A stretch of DNA of 64,000 nucleotides from Straminergon stramineum (Eukaryota > Streptophyta > Bryopsida > Hypnales > Calliergonaceae), in contig OY987265.1 in the NCBI GenBank assembly GCA_963920665.1, positions 18,233,001 to 18,297,000 of the forward strand, given 5' to 3'. This document shows positions 10,916 through 23,757 of this stretch, one piece after another. The notes beneath the pieces are model-generated. The model was given only the letters and a program-made list of their open reading frames with translations. It ran no database searches and was not told the origin of the DNA. The translations under genes were made by a program, and so were the position numbers. Position 1 is the stretch's first letter, and every line of letters begins with the position of its first letter.

Positions 10916-12148
10916 CATTTCACAGTTTAGGCTGCACGGTCTGAAAAAATGGCACATGGGATACTGCCATTTTAATGAAATCGATCATCATATCAATTCG
11001 TTTTGAGAGCTTGGAGAATTTAAATGTCACAAATTTGGGATGATGATTCATGCCATTTTGACGAATATGGCATGGGATGGACTTGTCAAGAGATTGAGAG
11101 CTCAAGGATCGTGGTTGTTAATGTACTCGTCTTAACGCATTTCAAGATATTGACAGATTTAGAGTGAATTTCAACGTGGGAAATTGGAGGTTGTAGGTGA
11201 CTGATGGACTTGTCTGGTGAAATATGTCTAACAATTATACGTTCAATGCAACTAAATGTAACACAACGTCAAAAATGGGGAAGTTGCAATTAAGAGATTG
11301 GCGCTCTCTAGGTGTCAGCGTTGAGCTTTCAATCTGTAGCGGTTTTCGTCTGAAGACCGCTGAGCACTTGAATGTCACAATTTTGGTGCTCTGACATACT
11401 CCAATTTAATAAGTCGAATTCGATGTCCTACTTAGGATAGAAAGACAAGTGTTTGCTTTTGTTGTCGACTGCCGATGAATTCATTTGCAGGACCTCGGGT
11501 CTGGGAAGACAGAGGGCCCATACCTAGGAAGAGAATTTCACTCATTATTGACTTGCAGGCCACCTCCACAACTCCATGCGACTGAAAAATTGGAACCATT
11601 TCACAGACATAATTTTCCGAAATACTTGAATAAAACATCGACAATGAGATTTGAGCAAATGTTTCAAGTTACAAGCAGAGAGTCTAACTGCCTATGGATT
11701 GTCCGTCAGCTCTCCTGACATGAATCTCGATCTTCCAATTTCATTTCTCTCGGTTTCCAGCATCTGTGGATTGTCTTAACTCGTAAAGGCCGTCAGGAGC
11801 CCTCGGCATTCATAGAATCTTTTTAATTTGCTTTAGTGGCGTATCACGTTTTAAGAGCAGTGACAACTATTCGTGACGTTAAGCAAAGTCATGTCAAAAT
11901 TAGAGAACAACAAGCGAAATTGAAGCTCTGGCAATCTGGCATATTGGAAGACAATGGCCAAGACGATTGACCATATTTTTAACTCAATAACCCTAATTAT
12001 GATTGAAATAGGGCCAAATTTTATGTCACCAGAATCCTTGACGAACATTGTCTGTGTTGGTTCCAAATATTGGTACATACCCGAAACTGTGAAAAAGACG
12101 ACAGAGAGTCGAGTTTCAATCTCTTCACATATATTTGCACTTGCCGTT

Positions 12149-12187
12149 AGGGGGGGTGCCTAAGCGGTGGTATTAGGGGGGGGGAGG
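12149..12187 (+). other. G-run cluster
   Basis: Two long G runs separated by a shorter G-containing stretch (ttagggggggtgcc, then ggtgg, then attagggggggggg). It could form a G-quadruplex or simply be a sequence-length artefact. No gene is adjacent. Confidence 0.35.
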
Positions 12188-13060
12188 TGTAAGTGAATCA
12201 AATCCAATTCAAAGGTGTAGCCAAATTCATTCTTTAGACCAAGTAGTGTGAACAGGCCTTTGGTCCTTCAGGTGTTATTAATGGGTTTGTTTGTTATGTT
12301 GTTTCAAGGACCAATTTGGCAGTCTTTAATAGTTCTGCCCCCACCCTTCAGTGGCTATGTTCATGGCATCACCACAGAGACGACAGTAGAGATGATGTAG
12401 GAGGTGCAAACAGAGCCCAAATGACTTCGTGAAGGACATGCTTTCGACGATGCCAACAATTTCAATGGCCGTGAGGAGTAAGCAGGGCCTCTAGTTGATG
12501 AGTGGAAGCTCGCAAAGAAATCTTCACCTGGACGCCAGAAGTCGATATAAAGCCAATGGCGCATTAGAATTGAGTGAGAGCCTTCACTCCGGTCCAAAAT
12601 ACCAAGTCAGAATTTCAAGGCAATTATGTCATTGTTTTGTTGGCTGGTTATGCAAAGATTCTAATTCGTAATGTTAGCTCTTTTATCAACCAAAATTACA
12701 AATCTTGAGGAATTCGAGATGTATGAGCTTACTTGGCAGTGTGTTCAGTAACCTACTCGAGCCTTACTGGCTCTTGAAATTGATTAGACAGTCTAAAGTT
12801 GGCATGCGAATTGATTGTGCAAAGTTTTTAGAACATGAAACTTAGATCATTGTTTTTGATTCTTAAACAAAGCAAACAATTGTTTTTACGTCCAAGGCAA
12901 TCTGAAGTAGCATTTGCGACCAACATCCACATGCATGGTTCGTAGAATTTTTCCAGCAAACAGACTATTTACGATGGTCTTAAGGCCAGCATTACCCTTC
13001 AACAACTGAATGTTGAAATAGGTTTCCTATAAGGATCTTCGGGATCTGTAGTAGGAATCC

Positions 13061-16000
13061 AAATTCAATTTGAATATTAATCCATTTCAGAATCACCCCA
13101 ATCGTTTTGTTAGCCATAGTGTAGTAAATTGACTAAGGGTTCAAATATTCATGGGTACTGGGCATTCTAGAATTGAAGCAAGAAGCTCATTGTAAGTAAG
13201 TGCCAAATGGAAATGTACAGTTTTCTTATTTTCTCTATTCACACAAACCTCCATTCATTCGGTAGTCACTTTCTTAGTATAATATCGTCTCATTGATTGA
13301 CAAATCCAGCAAGTGTACTCTACAAGCTTAGAAAGCCACTATTCTTGTAACCACAAATCTTGATTTTATTATACATGAGAAATTCATTTTGTGAATACAT
13401 TTCTCGTTTCCATTTGGCACTTGAATTTTCAAGTCTTGGAACAATTGCACAATTCTCTTTGAAACAAAGACAATAAGTTAAAACTCTGACCTTTTGGAAA
13501 ATGGGTTCCTAGCATAAGTTGACAATCTTTTCCACTAGTGGGGAGTATCCAAGAATTGAGTGCCCGCATTAGGGGTCTTCCAAGATTTATGTCATTTTCA
13601 ATCAATAGACCAATTGTGAAGAGGGATGGAATCTCCAATATTAGTACTATGTGAGAACCACAATAAGTTAGAATCAATACTTCTGAAATACTCCCTCTAT
13701 ACTCAAATAGTAAAGGTGTTGTACAATGGATTTTCGTACATTCACCCATGAAGGTTCATGACTAGGTTTCACAAAAAAAGAAACTTCAAAATTATCGCTT
13801 CTAATGCAAAGAGCTACTTTGGAAAAAAACTACTTTCGTGCATACAATTAATTCTAAGATCTTGCACAAGATTTGTATGAGAAGGTGTGGAATAAATTTC
13901 TTACACTTTGACCATGTAGATTGTAATATATTGGTGTTCAGAGCAAAAAGAAAATATTCATTTTCCACCTTCTTTAACCCTTGAGCACCTAGCACATGTT
14001 TACCAAAATCCAAACTCTTTTCAACTCATTCCAATCAAAGTATCATCCAAATCAAGATCCAAAACAATCAACCATATTTATTCGTAGTGGAGATAGGTTC
14101 GGAACTATACGAAAAATTACAAATGATTTCATCACATCGTTGAAAAAATTATAATCGTCAAACAAGGCAACCTTTCATTTGGGGGAGGCCAAATTTGAGG
14201 CGTTGGGGCACTCAAGGGTTAACCACGAAATATCTAAAGCCTTCTTCACGCTTCCTAGAATTTGTTCTAAATTGAACAAAAAGCCAACAATCTCATGAAG
14301 TCTATCAATTTTTTAAAACTATAACCCTAGAAATTCTAAAGAGGCATGTTATAAGCCATGAGAGAAAAGAAAACACAACAATAGCACTTACAGATTGAAA
14401 GATTATAATGCTTGATTATGAGGGTGTCAAAATTGTAAAAGTGGTTTTAAGTCTTTCAATCTTCTTTTCACATGTGAAAACTAAAAAATTGGTCACCAAA
14501 AAAATATGAATTTGAAGATCATGACATGCACAATCCCAACCAATTTACAACTTCTCAAAATGCACTCTACCATTTGTTTAAATGAATTTCTAATGTGATT
14601 TTTTTTCCGAGTTCTAGTGTATTTGGGGCTCATTTCCATTGACAGCTCTCAACATTAGAAAATCAAGATTTGCAATGGATACCCTTGCACAAAATCTTGA
14701 AGAAAAAAATCCTAATTAGATTTTTCAAAATCAGATTTTTGAAGTTGAAACTAGGCTTCTAAAAGATTTTTTAAAATATAAACATTGAAAATAGTAACTT
14801 GGCAAGGTTTTATTTAACTTCAAAGTATTGTTGGTACTAGAATTTGGTGCCTCAAGCATTTAGGGGATAATTTAGTTTTGAGACATTGAAACCCCTTCAC
14901 TTATTTTCTTTTGCATTATAGAATTGTAAGGATTAAATCATTATAATAGTAGGGGATTCTATAAAAAATCGGGAAGAATTTTTTTTAAATGAAATAAATT
15001 TTTTAATTCTTAAGCAAATTGTTAAGTTGAAGTGGAGATAAAGTGGAAGGAAAAAATATATTGTTATTGGATGTAAAATGGATTTGAAATATGTCAATCC
15101 TAATGGTCAAATTGTTTAGCAAGTAATCTAAACCCTGTGCATTGTTTAGTTTTGAAAAATTGTAATGATTGAGTTCATAAACAAATTGTATGCATTATTT
15201 TTCCAAGAACTTAAAACTCCCTAACTATTCAAAATACAAGATTCTTCATAACTTTCACATCACTTATCCAAATGAAATCAATCCACTAGCTTTTCAAAAG
15301 ACACAAATATATCCTACAAAAAAAAATTTGATTGCAAATTGTGGATGTATTTCACATAGCCGAAATAAGGCATTTTCTACTTGTGAGGCCATAAAGATTT
15401 CCTTTGAGCACCAAATGAATTAAAAATTATATTGATATAAAACTAGCTAGCACATTCCTTGACTTCCCCCCAAAGAAAAGAAAACAACAATGAAACATTA
15501 CATGTTTTTCAACTACATTGGAGGGCTATTTTAGGTTGGTTCCCTATATTGGGAATCAATGACTACTTGCCAAAATTAAAAATTATGAAAAATATTTAAA
15601 TATGAAAAAAATATTTAAAACAAAACAAAATATTATTTTATTTTCATTATTTGATGTGGCAATCACTCTATTACATTAACCTGCTTGTGTGGCCGAATTC
15701 CCACAATCCAAGAACTGAGGGGAACTCACAAGCCTACAGACTAGCTGAATTTCATCTTAGGGTTGACATTATATGGACCTACCCAAAATCCTTGAAATGC
15801 ATTTGAGGACTTTGAATGTATATAAGTTAATAGGACAAAAAGGATTAAAAGTGACTCATGAATGACTTTTATGAATCAAAAGACAAATTTATTCATCCAT
15901 AAATTAATAATTTTTAACTAATCACTTTGGTATTAGGGACAATATTCTTCTAGGGTTAAATTATTAAAAGAATTGTCAAATTCTTATCCCAAATGATACC

Positions 16001-17865
16001 AAAATATTGTAGAAAAGAATACCCAACTCTACAAGTATTTGATATGAGAAATCTCGCAATGTCATCAAACTTCAAATCAAGATGGTGATACCTTAAACCA
16101 TTAGGTTTCAAGTATCAGCTCCTATTTCTTACCTCAAAGTGGACCCCAAGTTTTCCTAAAACAACATGTCCTCTAATGTAGCCTAGCTAGGTAATTCAAA
16201 TGGTGATTCATTGAGTGCCAACTTCGTAGTTGAATTCTTGATCATTGAGGCATATCTTTTTGGTGGTTCAAGATTCCAAACTTGTTTTTCCCTGTAAAGT
16301 CTAAGACTAATAATACAAGCCTATACATAGCAACTTTGAATTTTTTATACATTTTCACTAAGCAACATGAAATTTTGATTCTACTTGCAATACCTATGAC
16401 TACAATTTCACCTTTTTGATTATCACTTCCATTGAGGGTTGGAAGGTAGCTTCACTACAAAATACCACGAAAGAGCAACTATCATATAATGTGAACTTTA
16501 AAGTCTACCTACACAATTATTTAGACTAAATGATATTACAGAGGTGGTGTACTATGCTAAGTCCGACCTATCCCAGATTCTATTCAATTAACCCTACATA
16601 AATGTTGAAAACCATGAGTGTCCAATTATTGTAATTGTTGTAGTTTCTTCGTTCGTGGAGAAATACAAAATGCACCTATTGGTTCAAAAAGTGAATCATT
16701 TTTTGAGAAAGTAACTATTATCAAGGCAACATCTTTTGGAGGTTCATATTGAAAGGATAAGACCTATTACGAAGGTACCTTGCCAAAAATGATCTTCATT
16801 TTAGACCAATAGGTGCATTCTTTGTCTCTATAGTAATCTATAAAGTCCTCCACTCTCTACTTTTTGGCATGTGCAACATTTGAAGATTATAGAGTTCTAA
16901 ATCTTCGAATTGTCATTCTATGTAAGGGCTTAAACCAAGTTTAGTTTTATAGTTGTATTCTTATTCTTACTAACCAAAGTTGCTTTGAGCAACAACAAGG
17001 AGATTATGTGATTATGTAAAAACACTAACAATGACACAATTGATGAATTGTAAAAAAATAAAAGTTCTCAATGTAGTTGTAGGAACTCAAATGCACAAAA
17101 TCTTCCATCAAGAGCTATTTGGAACAAGCTATGGACAAGATCAAACTAAGGCTCATTACAATCATTTCCTAACAAGTTCAAGTCAAGGGCAACTCCATTT
17201 CACACAACAAGGTGATTCAAATAAAATTGAAACAAACAACTATTAGAATTTTAGACACAATCTCAACGAACTAATCATTTGACCAACTATAGAAATGGAA
17301 GATCAAATAAACTACAAAGATGATAAGAATCTTTAACCTACAACTCAAAAAGAACGAGCAAGGAAAAGATAGTCATGAAAGATTCACTTCTAATAAGTCC
17401 AACAAGCAAATATCCAATTGTACACCCTCTCAAATAAATGCTTTGCACAACCATTATCAATTGTTGCAAAAGGATTTTATTCTCCAACGATGCCACAAGC
17501 ATTTATTGTCTAATGTATGGCAAAGAATTCCTCTCTATAAGATAAAAGCACTCATGTTCATTCTTAGAATTTCGTTTGAAAAGAAGTCTTGCACAATAGT
17601 TTGACATCCAATGAATGCTAGCACTTGGATTTTTCTTGAAAATAGGATTTAGACAATGCTAGAAAGGATGATTTCCATAGTGACCAACCCATCCTTCAAG
17701 GGTTAAAACAAATTCTCACATATTATAGACCACCAACATGCAAGCTTTAGTATTTTGATTCAAAGTATATTTCAAATTCGTTTTCAAAAGATAAATTGAT
17801 TAGCAATCTTATGTAAATTTATATGGATTAGAATATCCAACCTAACAAATTTCCACAACAAAATG
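13061..17865. other. Shared spacer and 3' flank of TKP2
   Basis: Non-coding DNA that aligns in patches with 31125-36960 and 51480-57120 (landmarks: gaatcaccccaat...gttag/tcagccatag; ctttgaccatgtagat; the gatcattgaggcatatctttttggtgg stretch). It lacks the D3 insertion found at 33422 (the equivalent site near 15765 reads gacaTTAT). A single copy of the 87-bp repeat lies near 13705-13795. The end of a TTAA-type element sits near 17690-17707. No gene was recognised. Confidence 0.45.
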
Positions 17866-19764
17866 TTATAAAAGACAACAATCTATTGCAAAACGCTTTG
17901 GATCGTTTTGTCCTTGGCTAGATTGATCATAAAGGGTTCTTGACAGCCTCTTACAAACTTCAGTGAAGTCGGGCCTTTCTTCTGGGTCTCCACTCCAACA
18001 ACTTTGAATGAGACGCTTCATTTCCGGGCTTGTTCCAATTGGTATTGGGGGCCTTTTTCCCTGTGAAATTGCTCCACGAAATTCACTTGGGTGCTGGTCT
18101 CGAAAAGGTCCAACTTCAGCTAGTATCTCATTACAAAGAATGCCAAAACTAAAAACATCTGACTTCTTGAAATCAACAACCTCTTTCGACCTCAAAAACT
18201 GCTTCCGCAAGCCTTCTGGTACATAATACCTTGTATCGCATGCTTCAGGATTATTTCCGAAGTCAATAAGCTTGACAACCATATCATCAGTTTCCAATGC
18301 AGAGACCACTACATTATAAGGCTTGAGGTCTCCATGCACTACATCATGGTCATGTAAATATTTCATCCCTTTTGCAATCTCCCCCACTATCTCCAACCTT
18401 TTCCTTATATCCAAATGTGATGTCCTTCCTCCAAATCTATCATCAAACAAAACCCTAGAAAGATCCATTTCGAACAACTCCATTAAAATGCATGCGCTCT
18501 CATCGTGGGATATAGAGTATCCCATGAAAGTCACAATGTTCTTGTGCGCAAGCTTGGGAAAAGTTTGGAAATAGTTTTCACCATAGTTAGCGTAGTCCTC
18601 TGTTGTAGATAAACTTTGATCAAATACTTTTAATGCATATGGGATCCCTTTCCATTCCACTTTATATATAGAGGCATCCCAACCACGTCCTATTTGTTGG
18701 ACCACAAAGAGCTCTTCAAAAGGAATGAAATGAATTGCATGCTTCTTGGAAAGCCCCATTTTGTGCAAAATGCTCCCAAAATGATCATCAACTTGAACCC
18801 CCATGGACATAGATTCTATAGACTGCAAAGAAGCACTAGTTGATAGTGGCAACGGCCGAGGCATCTTCTCCACAATCGCCGAAAGAGCACCATCCAAGAT
18901 GCTAGAGATCTCCTCAAAATCTGGCCTCGATTCTGGATTCACATCCAAGCATTTCCAAATCACCTCAACAACATCATTAGGTAAGTATCTTTGGAAAATT
19001 GCTGCTTTGTCAAGTTGCTCAATGGTTTGTCGCACATTTACAAGACTTTCATATGGTTCCTTCCCAGTCAAAATCTTGAAGCACAACGCCCCAAAACCAA
19101 ACACATCCAACTTAACCGGAAACAACTTGGATGCACAATCAAACTGCTCCGGGGCTTTGTATCCAAAAGTGCCAGCAGTTCGATTGATATCACCAACACC
19201 CATGAGCTCTGAGCTTCCAAAATCCGCAATCTTCACATCCACATGGAACCCAGTCACAATCGACTTCCTCAACAACACGTTCTTGGGTTTCAAATCTCGG
19301 TGAAAACAACCGCTCTTGTGGATGTGATTCATTCCCCTCGCAACTTCAGCAATAATATAAACCACTCGGTCATCCGACAATGCTCCCCTTCCAATATAAT
19401 CTTCCAGGTCAAAATCCATCAACTCCATGATCATGGTGCAATCCAAAACCAGGTCTTTCTGAGTTGTGAGATAGAATCCCAAAAGCTTTAAAACGTTGGG
19501 GTGTCGCAAACCAAGCATGCGATTCACTTCTCTTGAGGTCGAAGAAACATTATCAAAGGTACTCTGAAAATCAAACTTCTTCACAGCAACCTTGCGGCCT
19601 AGCCACTCGGCTTCATGGACAGTGCAAATGCCTTTTCCAATCTTTCTTCCTTCCTTGATGTCCTTGGAGTCAACATTGAAACGTGCAGGTAAAGTGTCTC
19701 CATTATCAAAGAAAATCTCCTCCGTCTTCGATGCAGGATCAAGGTCTCTTTTCCATACCTTCAT
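17866..19764 (-). CDS. Tandem-kinase protein TKP2 with C-terminal CaaX box
   Basis: 632-residue double kinase. The N-kinase has GKG 43-45, K62, E79, H155-R156-D157, N162, D181-F182-G183 and A204-P205-E206. The C-kinase has a fair glycine loop (GRGWDA, 359-364), K379, H477-G478-D479, N484 and D501-F502-G503, with VPE replacing APE at 515-517. It is the only paralog that keeps DFG in the second domain, which may leave some activity. It ends CCLL, a CaaX box with terminal leucine, normally a geranylgeranylation signal. The frame is open up to an ATG at 19917, but the extra 51 residues are Trp/Tyr-rich and not shared. The start at 19764 (MKVWKRD) matches the paralogs. A YAG acceptor-like site lies 26 nt upstream. 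It is closest to TKP1 (TAGTFGYKAPE activation segment, same linker). Confidence 0.9.
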   Translation of the reverse strand: MKVWKRDLDPASKTEEIFFDNGDTLPARFNVDSKDIKEGRKIGKGICTVHEAEWLGRKVAVKKFDFQSTFDNVSSTSREVNRMLGLRHPNVLKLLGFYLTTQKDLVLDCTMIMELMDFDLEDYIGRGALSDDRVVYIIAEVARGMNHIHKSGCFHRDLKPKNVLLRKSIVTGFHVDVKIADFGSSELMGVGDINRTAGTFGYKAPEQFDCASKLFPVKLDVFGFGALCFKILTGKEPYESLVNVRQTIEQLDKAAIFQRYLPNDVVEVIWKCLDVNPESRPDFEEISSILDGALSAIVEKMPRPLPLSTSASLQSIESMSMGVQVDDHFGSILHKMGLSKKHAIHFIPFEELFVVQQIGRGWDASIYKVEWKGIPYALKVFDQSLSTTEDYANYGENYFQTFPKLAHKNIVTFMGYSISHDESACILMELFEMDLSRVLFDDRFGGRTSHLDIRKRLEIVGEIAKGMKYLHDHDVVHGDLKPYNVVVSALETDDMVVKLIDFGNNPEACDTRYYVPEGLRKQFLRSKEVVDFKKSDVFSFGILCNEILAEVGPFRDQHPSEFRGAISQGKRPPIPIGTSPEMKRLIQSCWSGDPEERPDFTEVCKRLSRTLYDQSSQGQNDPKRFAIDCCLL

Positions 19765-21483
19765 TGTACTAATATTTCTTGGATCAAAATCTGAACTGAA
19801 TAAGCTCCCTCCAAAAAACCACCAAGATTCCACAATCAATATCCAACGCCAGGTTCCAAATACAAATCCACTATAGTAATAATCATTCAGGACCTTTACT
19901 ATTAAGCTCCACGACATGCAAGGATTGCATTGTATACTCCTCTGCAGACATTCTCAGATCTAATGACCTCAAAGGAATATCAACAAAGAGATATTCTCAT
20001 GTCAAAAAACTCAACAGTAGAATTCGGATTGATGGCATAGTCTGAACCAGTCCGCAATGGAAGGAAGAAACTTGGAGACGAGATTGACATCATGTGCAAA
20101 TCAGCTCCAATAGATACCGTGCATAACACTATGCACACAATCACACTCTCATCCACCTATTCTTATCTGCTCTACAATCCTTGATGCAAAATGCAAACAT
20201 CTCCATCAAAAAGAACCACTACGCTGCTACACCACAAAACCCTACTCTACCATGACAAACCAAACATTTTCTATCCACTTGTACATCACACAATATTCAT
20301 GTAGCAAGGAGCATTCAAAAGCAAGCCATTCAAACAGACAATGTGTTACCCCCTCCTTGCTTTCAAAATTGTAAAACAATCTAAAGGAAATATACCATCC
20401 ACAGACATTTGGATGTCGAACAAATCATACACAGCCTACTCACCATTCACCAACCCTAGAATCTCAAAGCAGTAGAAAAGAAGTGAAGACGTACATACAT
20501 GTGCTTCAACATGAACCACCCAAGGGAGTTGTTACCCCCACAAACAAGAAGTTTCCAAATGTATGCCAACCACTACGCAATGCCTTACATGCAAAATTTA
20601 ACACCCATGCATCCGATCTGTGCCAACAGAAAGAAAGCATGAGCTCCCAAATCAACATCCGCATCCCAAGTCAAGAAGTCAAATCATCAAAGAAGCACAA
20701 TTTCAAGGTTTCCAGGGGTCCGCCACAAAAGCACCCAAGAAACGCAGCAGCCCTACCTCAGATTGCAATCAAAGCAACACAGTCGCGCAGATGAAAGGCC
20801 GAACACCCACTTCGTTCGGCGAGGCTAGAAGAGAGGGAAAATGGACACCAGTCCAGTCGCAGAAGGAAATTACTCAGAGGTCGGAGAAGGAGCTGTCAAA
20901 CGCCGGCCTCTTGAGTCACTCCACTGTAGAATACTGTACATTCTACAGCAAAGTGAAGATGCCACATCGAAGGAAAAATAATGAATATATTCTTAGATTA
21001 TATTTGTAGCTCCCTTTTCTGACATTTAAATTTAAAAACTTGTAACTTTTCCAATATTTATCAGAAAGGTGTGAAACAATGCTTTACATGTAGATTTGGA
21101 TGATTATCATCCATACAAAAAATTGATTCAAATTATGAAGTCAATAAAGCTTAAGTTTCTTGAGTTCTCAAAAATATCCAAAGTGGAATTCTCCTTGAGG
21201 GCTAGAAAGAAAAAGAAAAAACATGTTATAAGAAAATCAAGTCAACACAACTCACTCTAATTTTAGTACCCTAAACTAACTTTATATATTGCATGTTGTG
21301 GTAGATTTGTTGTCTTTAAATGTTTAATTCTAGTGCCCATTGTCAATATTCTTATATCATTGGTTTACTTTGCTTAGCAAAAGCAAAGAATATTTTATTT
21401 CATTTGCCACATCGCTTATTATTCTGGCATACTCCTGGGAGAGCTCAACGGAGAGTTTTTTTTCCTTCACCGAATATGATTCC
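19765..21483 (-). promoter_or_regulatory. Upstream block alpha of TKP2
   Basis: Counterpart of 3562-4880. From about 20990 it carries an AT-rich stretch (to about 21410) not seen in TKP1's block, before the shared attattctggc...gagagtttttttt...gattccTTAA segment resumes. The frame is not conserved with the other copies. It ends at the TTAA where element A1 is inserted. Confidence 0.45.
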
Positions 21484-22017
21484 TTAACCCTTAAAGGACC
21501 ATTGCAAGCTGGACGGGCATTTTGAAAGTCATAACCGGAATTTTCACATGGTTCCTGGATTGAAGTGTTTATCGCTGAACTAAAAAAATGTGACTCCAAT
21601 CATCTACCTTATACTCTATTCGAGGTTTTCTCAAAATTGTTAAAGTTGTAATGTTTGTGACACTTTGAAGATAGCATAACATACGCCACTTCTGAACTTT
21701 TCCTATCAAATTTCTCTTGGTGTGAGCTCAGGGAGTACACCAAATAGACCATGATGTTTGTCACTACCATCTCCATTTTGCTTAGAAATTTAATATTAAA
21801 CTTAGCATTTGGTAATTGCTATGGTTCTTACAAAGAAATTTCTTCTTCAAAACATAATAATCAAGTTGATTTTTTTTTAAATATGAAAAAATGAGATTAA
21901 ATTTTAGACAGATATTACCGCATTTGAAAAATATCAAATTTTTGAAATGCGTGTTTTTATGTAGAAATCTACTGCACTTTGACCAAGCCCGGACATAAAG
22001 AGTGCTTTAAGGGTTAA
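21484..22017. mobile_element. TTAA element A1 (534 bp)
   Basis: TTAA at both ends (21484-21487, 22014-22017). The left end is CCCTTAAAGGACC; the right end is its near inverse (GTGCTTTAAGGG). It is the same element as 40482-41007 and 60326-60868, at the same position in each unit. The paralogous site in unit 1 (4865-4868) has a single TTAA and no element. There is no coding capacity; it is a non-autonomous element. Confidence 0.85.
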
Positions 22018-22880
22018 TTCCTTGATTCGAAGGAAGGATGTCTGCAACTGTTCAAGGTTTAATGTTTCTATAAATCGCGCAATTGTCAGACATGCACACA
22101 CCAGATCACATGACCGAAAGAAATCGCGCCATCATCAAAGCCCTGAATTTCACACCTCAGAAACCCCTCTCGACAGACTGCACTAAACGAAATTAAATTT
22201 CGATGCCTAACATGAAAATGATCACACAGAGAACACAACTGCTCTCAAAAAATCTCCGTGACACAACTAGGCGACAAGGACACCGAAACGGAGTCCTCAC
22301 CAAGCACAGCGCGTGGTTACAGGGTAAAAAACACGACAAAACATTTTCAATAAAAACACGGCATCCACACGAATCTATCAATCGGCGAACCGAAAATCGT
22401 CCTCAATAATGCACATATCGTTCTCCCAGAACCAAATCGGGAGCCAGAACAGCGTGGCCCTAAAATCCGACGAATCCGGATAAAACAGTGTCCACGCATT
22501 GCAGAACGTACAGCCTCCAAGCGTCATCAAACTCCAAAGGCTGGAATTACACCTATTGCACAATCTGGAACCTTCTCAACCTTGAAACCCAACCATAAGA
22601 AGCGGCGAGAAGCTCCAAGAGAAGGTGGAGACTCGCAGACACAGTTATTCATTAGCAGTTCCCGACTCCGGCTGTTCGGAGCTTTTGAACCTCAGTAGAT
22701 ATCGCGTGGCTATGGCGAACACCCAATCTCTCCTGAATCTGGAATTTCACCAGTTTCGTCTCTATCTCGAATCGGCTATGGCGGATACCGGTGATTGCAA
22801 ATCCAGTGCAGGAGCTGCACGTGCGCTTGCAAGCCCCTGCGGCCTTACTACACGACGACGGCCTGGCTACACGACTATCT
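22018..22880 (-). other. Block beta, unit 2 (possible gene fragment)
   Basis: Conserved with 41008-41890 and 60869-61740 and markedly more GC-rich than the spacer. On the minus strand it follows directly on an alpha' block at exactly the place where a kinase gene would begin: the first residues (CIWNLALDI) match the open frame just upstream of TKP1 (CIWKLALDI), then the sequence diverges. A minus-strand frame near 22563-22381 (WTLFYPDSSDFRATLFW) is conserved in all three copies. On the plus strand a frame starting MANTQSLLNLEFHQF (22709-22936) is also shared. Neither is a recognised family. It is probably a captured or fused gene fragment. Confidence 0.4.
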
Positions 22881-23757
22881 GGAAAGATTCCAATAGCAAT
22901 ATCCAAAGCCAAATTCCAGATACAGAGCAAGTGTAGGAATAATACCTGGGAGTTATAATATTGAGCTCAAACAATATGCAAGGATCCCTTCGTGTACTCC
23001 TCCCCCCTTCTCGGCAAATCTGATGACCTTAAAGGAATATCAACAAAGAGAGATACTCTTGTCAAAAATACTCCAGAGTAAAATACGGATTGATGGCGCA
23101 GCCTGAACCACAATCCCAAATTGAATGAAGAATCTTAGCGGTGACATTGACATCGTGCGCAAATCAACTCAAAGAGGAGCCTTGCATAACACTACTCATA
23201 GTCTCATCCACCATTCCTTATCCGCTCTGCAACCCTTGATGCAAAATGCGAACATCTCAATCCGAAAGGAGAACCACAACAACACTGTATTCTACCATGA
23301 TAAACCAAAAATTCCCTATCCACGTGTACATCACACAATCTTCAGGTAGAAAGGAGCAATCAAAAGCAAGCCATCGAAAACAGACTATGTGTTACCCCAC
23401 CTCGCTTTCAAAATTGCAAAACAAGCCAAGACAAAGAACGCATGGGCTTTCAAATCGAGTTACGCGTCCCAGGTCGAGAGGAAGAATCCACACAAGAGCG
23501 CAGTTTCAAGGTTTCTAAGGGTCCGACACGGAAGCACCCAAGAAAACGCAGCAAGCAATACCTCAGATTGCACTCAAAGCAACAAAGAAGGGCACATGAA
23601 AGGCCGAACACCCACTTCGTTAGGCGAGGCTAGAAAAGAGTGATAAATGGACACCGTGAAGCAACCCAGTCCAGTCGCACAAGGAAACGCCTGACAGGTC
23701 GAAGAAGGAGCTCCCAAACCCTTGCCTTGGGTGAGTCACTCCACTGTAGAATACTCT
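22881..23757 (-). promoter_or_regulatory. Second upstream block alpha', unit 2 (split by an insertion)
   Basis: Homologous to the alpha blocks (atatccaaagccaaattccag...ggatccctt...gtgtactcctc...aaaggaatatcaacaaagag) but followed on the minus strand by beta instead of a kinase. It is interrupted after 23757 by about 2.67 kb of foreign DNA and resumes at 26428-26573, ending in ctTAAACCCTAAGAG, a remnant of a B-type TTAA end. Confidence 0.5.

Larger units (their letters stand above)
9993..13060. other. Spacer unique to unit 1, no gene recognised
   Basis: This 3-kb stretch has no counterpart in units 2 or 3. It is less AT-rich than the neighbouring spacer, which may mark an old gene fragment or a different insertion. 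Short frames (10297-10488 plus, 12361-12597 minus) show no recognisable motif and no second copy to test conservation. Confidence 0.4.

Noticed and set aside
12361..12597. 78-codon minus-strand frame in the unit 1 private spacer
   Set aside because: No second copy, no motif and no splice context, so it is indistinguishable from chance.
18803..19303. 166-codon plus-strand frame opposite TKP2, and similar frames opposite TKP1, 3 and 4
   Set aside because: Antisense shadow of the conserved kinase coding sequence; similarity between copies follows from the kinase on the other strand.
17866..19917. Extended 683-codon start of TKP2 (MSWSLIV...)
   Set aside because: The additional 51 residues are not shared with the paralogs, which support the start at 19764.
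22709..22936. Plus-strand frame MANTQSLLNLEF... present in three beta blocks
   Set aside because: Conserved between copies but overlapped by an equally conserved minus-strand frame. No domain or start context decides it, so it is mentioned under beta only.
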